Source: Rhytidiadelphus loreus (taxonomy: Eukaryota; Streptophyta; Bryopsida; Hypnales; Hylocomiaceae). Taken from it: a stretch of DNA of 64,000 nucleotides. How positions within the stretch are numbered: the first letter of the stretch is position 1; each line of letters begins with the position of its first letter. A model generated the notes under the pieces. It searched no databases. It saw only the letters and a list, made by a program, of their open reading frames with translations, and was not told where the DNA came from. This document shows positions 56,748-64,000 of this stretch, piece after piece. The stretch spans positions 25,735,001 through 25,799,000 of the forward strand of contig OX344765.1 of assembly GCA_947034895.1 (NCBI GenBank), in the 5' to 3' direction. The translations under genes and the position numbers were made by a program.

Positions 56748-58966
56748 ATGAGCGCGTCAAGCAGGAAAGCTCGTTCGAAAAGCCTTGTCAAAGGCAAAGC
56801 TCTCATGGCGGCAGTGTTGGCAGAGTCTGCTCCTCCCCAGAAGCACCAAGTGCTTCTCCCCACCGATCCGGGATGGGGAACGTGGGGGGTTCCAGCGGAT
56901 TTAAGCGGGCTTCCACCAGCGTTGCAGAAGAGGCTGGTGACGTTGGCACCGTGCTTGTTGGGGAGGCACAAGGCGGTGTATGACGCAGAGTTCTTCCATA
57001 GGGTTTACGGATTGTGCAAAGAAGGGATCATGCCCAAGGAGGTGACGGAGGCTATGGTTCCCTCCTACATGTACGAGTCCATCTGGGTTCCTGGCGAGGG
57101 GTTGAACAGGACACGGTACTGCTTGGACAAGTGCAGAGACCTCAATTCGCGGAATCTATACCTTCGGATGTACATGAGGGTTTATGGCGATGCACCTGAC
57201 AACAAAGCCTTCAGCCAAACATTCTTGCGCGCGTGTGTGTACTTCTACAAGGAGGGGCGCAGGAACAAGGTGAATTGGGTAGCGGCTGCGGCCCAATTGA
57301 CTGAAGAACGACTCGCTCATCCGGGCCTGAATCCCCTGAAATTGGGCCCTCCAGCATTGAGGGAGCAGATGTGGTCCATTCTGAAGGAGTTCCGGCTGTA
57401 TTTCCAGAAGGAAGTTGGACTTCGGCCCGCTGGAAGCGAAGTTGGGCGCGAGGAGCAGGAACAGCGAGAAGTTGAGGCCGTTGGCAACACTGACGGCGTT
57501 GACAATGTTGGGAACAAGGTGGCCGCGCTGGAGAAGCAGGTGAAAGAGAAGTCGGAAGACGTCAAGGGCAAATCCAAGTGCATTTCCCGATTGCGAGGTA
57601 CCTTAAAGGGACTGGAAGGCACAATCTTCACGTTGGAAGCAGAAGACGAACGCCTCAACTCTGTGAAGGATTGCTTGCGGAGGCGGAGTAGAGAGCTTGC
57701 GGCAGCAGGGAACCTGTATGACAAGGCAACGGTGGACAAGGAGCAGCGGGAGGTGTGCAAGGACATCACTGCCAACAACGACAAGTTGGAGGAAGTTCAA
57801 GATTCGGTCCTTGAGAAGTCCAAATGCCTTAAGGAACTGGAGGAAGCCTTCAGGTTGAGCGAGGAAGGACTGGGGGATCTCCAGAAGCAGTTGGCAACAG
57901 AGAGAGCAAGCCAGTATTCCATCAAGCCGAAGAAGTTGGCTGACGACAAGGCGTTGGAAACGGGTGTCAAGCCAGTTCTTGAAGTGGATTCACCCTGCGG
58001 CTTGTGCTCTCAACTGTTTGTTTCCAACGGTGCTGTGCCCTTCTCATGTGGTTGCCTGTTTCACCCATGGTGTTTGTGGTCTGAACTTCTTTCGGGGAGT
58101 CGGGTGTGTCCAAGGTGCAAGAAAGGAGGTGACCGTCAGTGGCTGGAAGCATGGGGCTTTGACGCGTTGGAAACACAGATCCCGACTTGTGTTGGCGAGA
58201 ATGAGGTTCCGCGTGAGGGGGCTTCTTATGGTGTCAGCATTCGGAAGAGGGAAGCCTCTGTGATCCCTGAAGGTGAAATAGCTCCGAAGTTGTTAAAGAC
58301 ACCGCTAGGTGCATCACCCTTGGCTGGTAAGGCCCAGCATTCAGTGCTCTCTCCTGTTGCTCCTAGAGAATACGTTTGGGCACTTCCTTGTTTTGCATTC
58401 AGGCGAAAAGGATCTCCTTATACAGAAGCGGTTGACGCAGCCGTGCGAGACTTAGCCTTTCACAGTACGTTTCTGGTAGCGTAATGTACTATATGCACTT
58501 AGTTGGTAATTGTCACTCAAATTTATAACACAACATCTGTAGTTCAAACCTTTGCTCTTCTCTTTTGTATTGTTGGAATTCTGTCTTTTCTTTACAATGT
58601 TGTGGTAATATTCATGTAGGATGTGCTCTGTTTCCAACAGCAAATGAAGCAGTAGCTGCAAGCAGAGGGGAGACGAAGCCCGAAAGAAGACCACCTTTGC
58701 CGCTCGAGGACAACAACAAAAGCAAAGCTCCCATGCCTTCAGATTCGGGGGCTGCTGCCAACGCGACCCCGTTGGCACCGACAGATGGGGCGGAGGCGGA
58801 GTTGGCAACGTCGCGTGAACCTCCCGCAGTGGGCCCGCCTGCCGCACCAGTGCACGTCGATCTTTCATCTGAGGGTGGATCTGCTGGCAGGCCTCAGGCA
58901 GCGGGTTCGTCATCCATAGATTCGGCGGATGCAAAAGTTTTGGATGCGCTTGTAGACCAAATTTGA
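56748..58966 (+). CDS. Coiled-coil RING-type zinc-finger protein carried by the nested element
   Basis: Exons 56748-58464 and 58620-58966 (donor CACA|GTACGT, acceptor ATGTAG) join in frame to 687 aa. The N-terminus is basic (MSASSRKARSKSLVKGK). Residues about 40-220 form a helical domain unknown to me (YDAEFFHRVYGLCKEGIMP, WVPGEGLNRTRYCLDKC). Residues about 258-385 are coiled coil. Residues 417-457 are a RING-type finger: CGLC, 13 residues, C-x-C-x2-H-x2-C, 10 residues, CPRC. The tail is Pro/Ala-rich and disordered. RING fingers usually recruit E2 enzymes for ubiquitin transfer; whether this one is active is unknown. If splicing is skipped the protein ends at 58484. It lies downstream of the transposase on the same strand with GTTGGAAAC words inside its coding sequence, so it is an integral part of the element. 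Confidence 0.72.
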
Positions 58967-59758
58967 TTTTTTGTCGTGTTTAGAAGCGCCTTCTGTACAT
59001 CAAGCTAGTGTAGGCAGTAGTAGACGTTGGAAACAGTGGATGTTTAGCAGGCCTACACTTGAAATGGCACTGATGGGTTTTTGAGGACAGTCATAGGAAG
59101 CAGAAACTTCTTTCCATCATTTTTGTTCACCTGCCTTTCACGAATATGAAAATTCTGCATTTCCGCATATTTTCATTGTGATTTTGCATTCATTAGTTCT
59201 TCAACTCTCTCGCAAGTTTTCGGTACCCATCTCTGTTGTCAACATGTTTTGTATGAATGCAGTTCCCTTCTGTGATTTGCCCTTGTTTACACACGCCATA
59301 TGACTTAGATGGACGTGTACAAAAGAAAGCATTGTTGGAACAGGAAGTCACGAGTCATGATAGAGTTAGAGGAAATGAGAGTCATCTTGTTTCCAACGCA
59401 GTCATTGTGAAGTTGTTGCCTCATTTTGTCAAATGTACAATCACCGTGATGTAATGGAACTCCTCTTGTTTCCAACACAGTCACAAACACCATAAACCGA
59501 GTGGCAACCAAGTCTGAAACACGTCCCAAACACGAAGGTAACTATCAACGTCCAATTTTTTTTTTGATTATCAAAATTCAGCCTTACAGTGTTTCCTATG
59601 ACGGTTGTTGCTTACACATAAGTCCTTATCTAACTCTATATCATCCTAAACCGACTTGTTTCCAACGTGACGTTGAAAGAGGCACCTGTAGGAATGTAAG
59701 TGCTAAAATGTCTCAAAACTGACATTGATAGTTCTCTAAACTAACCATGCTCTACCAC
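58967..59758. other. Spacer between the convergent RING and antisense genes
   Basis: Non-coding by inspection. It begins with CTTCTGTACATCAAGC.AGTGTAGG, also found at 54086, followed in both places by GACGTTGGAAAC. Further GTTTCCAAC words lie near 59392, 59470 and 59659. It presumably holds both 3'UTRs. Confidence 0.5.
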
Positions 59759-61290
59759 TTAGTTGGTAATTGCCACTATCTCCAACGTCCACGGAGGAAG
59801 GACATCTGCTACCCTGTTGGCACCCTCCTGCCTCCGGTTTACAAGGATGTCTGCAAACCCTTGCTGACGGACAGAGAAGCGGAAGTCTTCTGGAACCACA
59901 CCTCCCAAGGTGATATCCACCTCTCTGCGAATGTGTGCCAACGGCCATGTTCGACCCACCTGGAACCTTGCCACCGTCACACCTTCAAACAAACATGGGA
60001 GGACCACCATGTCCTCCTCCTGCACTTCGTCTATCTGTTGCCAACTAACACCATCTGGCGCCAGACGCTCTCGGCCGTACTTGAAATTTGTGTACAACGT
60101 TGCTCGCCCAACATGGTATCTACAGCACACCCGACACGTCTAAGAAAGGTTGTTTTCAACGTTCGCAACAATTCACAAGCACCCTACACCCTAAAACACT
60201 CTCAATGGCACATGCAACAGTCTGTTGGCAACAAAAGTCTCCTTACCTGAAGGCTACAGTGTCCATTGAGATTGTGCACCTGACAATGTCTTTGCCGAAG
60301 ACTACTTTCTGATGCCAACCTGCGTCCATGAGGCTCGTGAACAACTCGTCGGAGGGGCTGTTGACAACGTACAGGACGGCAGTGCGTCTCATCCTCTCCT
60401 CCTCACACGCAAAAAGATCTACAAATACATGCAAGGGCATAAACCACTGGAGGTGGCCCATGCGGCTTCCAGTGGTGGCCTTGGTGACAGCTTGGAAATC
60501 GGCCCGAAGCTTGAACCGAAACGCTTCACTGGTGTGCATGTCGGGGAGAGGCCATTCGGGATCAGTGAAAGGTGGCAACGACAGTGGCTCAATTGATCCA
60601 TATAGAAGCCCTGGTGTAGGTGGCACATAGACAAGGTTAGAAAAAAATATCCCATTCTCCAGAAGCTCATTGTAGGACCTCCCATTCCGAGTGGCTTCAC
60701 CAATTTCGCTGTGCACAACAACGATGACTCCAAGGATAGAAAGTGGGTCCACCCAGTCTTCAAAAAAGGATTGGTACAGAACTGTTTCCAACAGACAATA
60801 CCACAAACCAAATTAGCAAAGCAGTGTAAAGCCCCAGCCACGTTTACTTTGATGGCCATCAAACTTTCAAGAACAACATGGCATCAAAGGTGGAAACAAA
60901 GCGCCATCTATTCTCACAATTGCATGGAACCCGATCGTGGCGAATCTCTGGATCTAAGAGCACTTGATGCCGGTGGTAAGCATGTCTAACCAACACGGAC
61001 TCCAATTCCGGCTTGTTGGAAACGGTCTTGCGCCCATCAAACTTGAACCGGAAGTCCATGATTTGAGCCTTGTAAGATCCCCTCATGCTCTCACCTCCAT
61101 GCCGACGAGCCTCTCGAGCCCAAGTTCCATTTCTACCAGGGTTCAACCTCACCCACGACAATCTCTCGTATCTCGTTGGAATCCACTCTCCCTGGTCATT
61201 GTGTGTGTTGTGGAGCGTCACTGCTGCCACCTCCGAACGCGGTCTGCGATTCTCCATTTCTGATGACGTTGCCAACGCACAATTGATCAC
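59759..61290 (-). CDS. Antisense gene of the nested element, unknown function, possible ubiquitin-like C-terminus
   Basis: Three exons join with agreeing phases: 61290-60918 (donor AATT|GTGAGA), 60781-60280 (acceptor GGAAACAG, donor GTCAG|GTGCAC) and 60119-59759 (acceptor TGCTGTAG), giving 411 codons before TAA. The exon at 61290 follows an acceptor, so the start lies upstream. 61764-61519 (VVPCPVCRVIKR) and 61487-61310 (CHSSMHCSSMNC ... CCPNC) are Cys-rich and probably belong to it, but I could not join them. The middle reads NLVYVPPTPGLLYGSIEPLS and FMPLHVFVDLFACEEERMRR. The C-terminal 70 residues (VARFQVGRTWPLAHIRREVD .. VPEDFRFSVRQQ .. DVLPPWTLEIVAI) look like a beta-grasp or ubiquitin-like fold. 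I do not recognise the family. Confidence 0.55.
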
Positions 61291-61787
61291 CTAACACTTG
61301 TTGGAAACGAGTTGCCAGTGATCACACAATTTGGGCAGCACTCGACAACACTGGCATCCACACAATTCATGGAACTACAATGCATGGAACTGTGACATTG
61401 AACGAGTGACGCGTTTGGACCCATTCTGAAATTGGAGCTCAGCCAATTCCGTGCCAAGTTTGAAATTCCCTCCAAGTTGTCAAACACATCGCATCATTGA
61501 CAACGATGCGCGGCTCCACTACCGGTCCGCATGCGGGACTAGTCCCTGCGTTTGGTACGCCCAATTGGAAATTCGTTTTATAACCCTACACACAGGACAG
61601 GGGACAACGGTACGCCAATAAAATATTGTTTCCAACGCGTCACTCCCATTGGTAGCAACGGGTGCTAAATCCCTCGTCATCACCTTATACTCCACGTTGG
61701 CAACGTGCAAGGTGGCATTTTCAGCAATTTCCAAGCACGAAAATTGCGTTGCCAACTTAGGCATCTGGAGACCCGAATTTTCTTCTA

Positions 61788-63122
61788 ATGGTGAAAGCTA
61801 CACAATGGTGGCAACAACGAGGCAACTACATTGAAGTTGATGAAGAATCACAATTAACGTGCAACCGCAATCAAGTTGGCAAACGGAAAAGACTCCACTT
61901 AAAAGCCAAGACAGGACGTGGCAAGAAGCGCTCCGATTGGGTCCAATGGCTGTATCCAAGGGTCCTGGAGGCTTTCGAAAGACTTCGGAAATCTGGTGTG
62001 AAATTTTCTTCCAAAATTTTGTTAGAGTTGGCTCTAGAGGTGTTATTGGGGCCAGAGTCAATTTATACCGCTGAATCCACTGATCCTGTAGATCAGAAAT
62101 TGCTCACCAGCAAATTGTGTCATAGTTGGATTCAACAATTTATAGGAGTACATAACATTGTATTCCTCTTACAACGTGGCAGACTCTCTTGTAGTCTTGA
62201 GAAAGAACTTCAAATTGAAATGCAAACTGCATTTCATTTAGGAGTCTTGTAGAGGGGGTTCCAATCTGGTGTTTTAGATGAGAACTTAATGGAAAATATA
62301 GATGAAACACACTTCGTTGTCAATGTTGACAATGGCCGGACATTGGGTTTTCGGGGAGATACCACGGTGAAATATGCCGAGGTAGTTTCAGGTGGAGAGT
62401 CTATGACCATGGTGGTCAGAATCTCTAAAGGTCGTAGATCAGCTATTGAAGCTCCTATGTTGATTTTTACAAATCAAAATAGGAGCTATCCTATTCGGGG
62501 ATTGGAAGATAACATCCTTGGAGTTTCTTATAGGACTGGCCCAAAGGGTTGGATGGATCAGTCTATTTTCCCTGAGTACTTTAGGGAAGCTCGTGCTTTT
62601 CAGCCTGACCTTCACCGACGGTTGAAAACTGTATGGGTAGATAATTCTACTACGCATACGATAACCCCAATGTTGAGAGATGTTCTAGCAACTAAGAATA
62701 CAACTTTAAGATATTTGCCTCCATGTTCCACCCACTTATGCCAACCTGCAGATACCTTTATTATTTCAAAGATAAAGGATGCTTGGACTACTCGTTGGGA
62801 AGCCAAAAAGACCGAATTGATTCAATTAAATGCATGGCAAAATACCCCTCGAGAAGATGGTCAGTGGTTTGGCAAATTGACAAATCCTGGTAAGAGATTT
62901 TTTTTGCAGTTGGCAGCAGATAGTATAGAAGATGTGAATAGGCAAGTGGATGTTGGGAATATGTCTTATGCCAGAAAGGCCATGATCCGTTGTGGAATGG
63001 CCTTAGATGTTGATGGTTCCTGGAATGTGAACCAATTGTTTCCTCATCTACAGGAAATTATTGCAAAGCATTTGCAATACTTCCAAGGTCAAGAAGTGCC
63101 TAATTTTATTAGAGCACCCTAG
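61788..63122 (+). pseudogene. 3' part of the pogo/Tigger-like transposase gene, with internal stop
   Basis: Resuming after the nested element, the frame reads VKATQWWQQRGNYIEVDEES and a basic KRKRLHLKAKTGRGKKRSDW, then a Tc5-type HTH-like helical part. It reaches TAG at 62250-62252 and continues in the same frame (RGFQSGVLDENLMENIDETH) to 63122. The DDE_1 core is visible: NIDETHFV, VWVDNSTTHT and PPCSTHLCQPADTF, giving D-D-D. The family comprises pogo/Tigger/jerky transposases of the Tc1-mariner superfamily. The in-frame stop plus the upstream insertion make it non-functional. A polyadenylation-like AATAAAA lies near 63173. Confidence 0.82.
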
Positions 63123-63452
63123 AAGTATTTTCTAGTGCTTTGCACTGTATGTGATGGACACATGTTGTTTGTAATAAAATGGTTGGCTTTTTGAAAATGT
63201 CTTCTTTGTTGTTTCATGATTTTTGTGCCAAAGTCTATAAAATGTGGTTCTTTTTCTTTGAAATTAGAAAAGAGTGGTACTCTCAATAAACACTAAATAC
63301 CAACTTTGTAAAATTTCGAAGGTGTAAAATATCATGGGTGATGGCAATTAGAGTTCAAGTTGAGATTTAGTGTGTACACATTATCAATTTAATTGACATT
63401 TAGTGTTCAAGTTCGTAATTAGTGTTACGAACACTAATTAACATTATTAGTG

Positions 63453-64000
63453 TAGTTTGTTTTTGAAATTCCTTTAAGGTAAAACAGCCCATTACGGTCA
63501 AATCGCCCATAGTGGACACCTCATGGCCCCATAACGGTTTCTCAAACCACAATCAATATCTAACCTGACGCTCATGGAGTGATTAGTGACCGCATTAGGA
63601 ACACCCAACTTTTCCAGTGTAAGAGCATTCCCATGGCAAACTTGCCAAATCACAAAAAATTGCTTTCAATTAAATAAGAGAATTAAATCCACCAACCATC
63701 CCACATTTGTTGAAAATATCTCCATCTTACCTTGAGATTGAAATTGAGTAGAGAAACTCTTTATATACATATGAAGTGGTAGGATGTAGAACAACGCATG
63801 TGGGATAATGTAAATTAGAATTAGCAAGAGCTCAACCACTCATAGTTAAGTCAAAAGTAGGTTTTGTATTTCAATAGAATTTCAAACCTCATTTAGGCAT
63901 GGTAGAATTTTCTTTTTCAAAACACTTTGAACTAAGAAAAGTTGGTAAATGAAGATAAATTTCATTTCCAAAAATCCGTTTGAGATTTAGAACATCCAAT
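63453..64000. other. Right flank of the outer element
   Basis: Starts with the TA duplication. AT-rich DNA without recognisable genes or bounded repeats to the end of the window. Confidence 0.5.

Larger units (their letters stand above)
51660..61790. mobile_element. Nested 10.1-kb element encoding transposase, RING protein and an antisense gene
   Basis: The left terminus CATTAGAAGAAAATTCGGG (51660) and its complement at the right (ending 61790) match over about 28 bp with two mismatches, continuing TCTC.GATG. Flanks are ATG and GTG, a 2-of-3 match to a 3-bp duplication. The interior is visibly GC-richer than its surroundings and carries three multi-exon genes. GTTGGAAAC and GTTGGCAAC words (both strands) appear from end to end. 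The terminal sequence resembles the CACTAGAAGAAAA ends of the 186-bp MITEs. Insertion interrupted the pogo-like ORF. The element appears recent, because the splice sites and long frames of the transposase and RING genes are intact. Confidence 0.85.
48474..63452. mobile_element. Outer pogo/Tigger-like element, split by a nested element
   Basis: The termini are perfect 23-bp inverted repeats starting CACTAATAATGTTAATTAGT, immediately flanked by TA (48472-48473, 63453-63454), as in Tc1/mariner/pogo elements. Both subterminal zones contain repeated TTAGTGTT or AACACTAA words (48490-48565 and 63285-63440). Total span is 14,979 bp; removing the nested 51660-61790 element leaves about 4.85 kb. The remaining sequence carries the two halves of a DDE_1-type transposase gene. 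The outer element is the older one: its gene has an internal stop as well as the insertion. Confidence 0.85.

Noticed and set aside
56615..57800. Minus-strand frames antisense to the RING gene
   Set aside because: Shadows of the coding strand, rich in Ser/Leu/Arg, without motifs.
1..64000. tRNA, rRNA, CRISPR arrays, LTR retrotransposons, organellar genes
   Set aside because: I looked for cloverleaf-like motifs, regularly spaced repeats, reverse transcriptase/integrase motifs and organellar proteins and saw none I could support.

Overview
The window is nuclear DNA of a land plant. Five genes support this: a TANGLED-type division-plane protein, a plant-type mitochondrial uncoupling protein 3, an Mpv17/PMP22 membrane protein, a PAP/fibrillin-domain plastid protein and a divergent AP2-like protein. 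All introns used in the models are GT-AG and mostly 50-1300 bp long; one gene is intronless. The intergenic DNA is strongly AT-rich and full of small terminal-inverted-repeat elements. The short introns and the kind of transposon proteins would suit a bryophyte or another early-diverging land plant, but I cannot prove the species. No rRNA, tRNA, CRISPR array, organellar gene or LTR retrotransposon was recognised.

Layout. 1-3.9 kb: AT-rich DNA with a Stowaway-like MITE, then a GC-rich promoter region. 3.9-7.3 kb: TANGLED-like gene (+, 5 coding exons). 9.1-10.7 kb: UCP3 (-, 2 coding exons, probable 5'UTR introns to about 12.1 kb). 12-17.7 kb: AT-rich DNA with two 186-bp CACTA-type MITEs and one piggyBac-type MITE flanked by TTAA. 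18.0-18.7 kb: Mpv17/PMP22 gene (+), followed by decayed tandem copies of its own 3' end. 22.6-28.1 kb: 14-exon PAP/fibrillin gene (+). 29-32.3 kb: divergent AP2-like ORF plus a decayed partial copy. 32.4-38.3 kb: a transposon-like unit of about 5.9 kb between degenerate inverted arms; it holds a DUF7869-like RNase-H-fold protein gene broken by one in-frame stop and a field of seven GTCGAC/TCGA palindromes. 38.3-47.4 kb: AT-rich DNA with tandem repeats and weak gene remnants. 47.4-48.3 kb: a Myb/SANT (trihelix-like) gene fragment present twice in inverted orientation.

48.47-63.45 kb is the most striking part: two transposons, one inside the other. The outer one is a pogo/Tigger-like (Tc1-mariner superfamily) element with 23-bp terminal inverted repeats and TA on both sides. 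Its transposase ORF is split by a 10.13-kb inner element (51660-61790) bounded by near-perfect inverted termini beginning CATTAGAAGAAAATTCGGG. The inner element carries (i) a four-exon transposase of about 974 aa with a D-D-CxxC-HxxxxH-E signature like that of RAG1/Transib/CMC transposases, (ii) a 687-aa coiled-coil protein with a RING-type zinc finger, and (iii) an opposite-strand multi-exon gene of unknown function whose C-terminus may be a ubiquitin-like fold. It is densely sprinkled, in exons as well as introns, with GTTGGAAAC and GTTGGCAAC (and complements). The two 186-bp MITEs at 13.5 and 16.0 kb share both its terminal sequence type (CACTAGAAGAAAA) and the GTTGGAAA motif, so they look like its non-autonomous relatives.

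The host genes show no joint pathway. The mobile DNA does form a system: an apparently intact large element with transposase and accessory genes, its probable miniature derivatives, and the older element it destroyed when it inserted.
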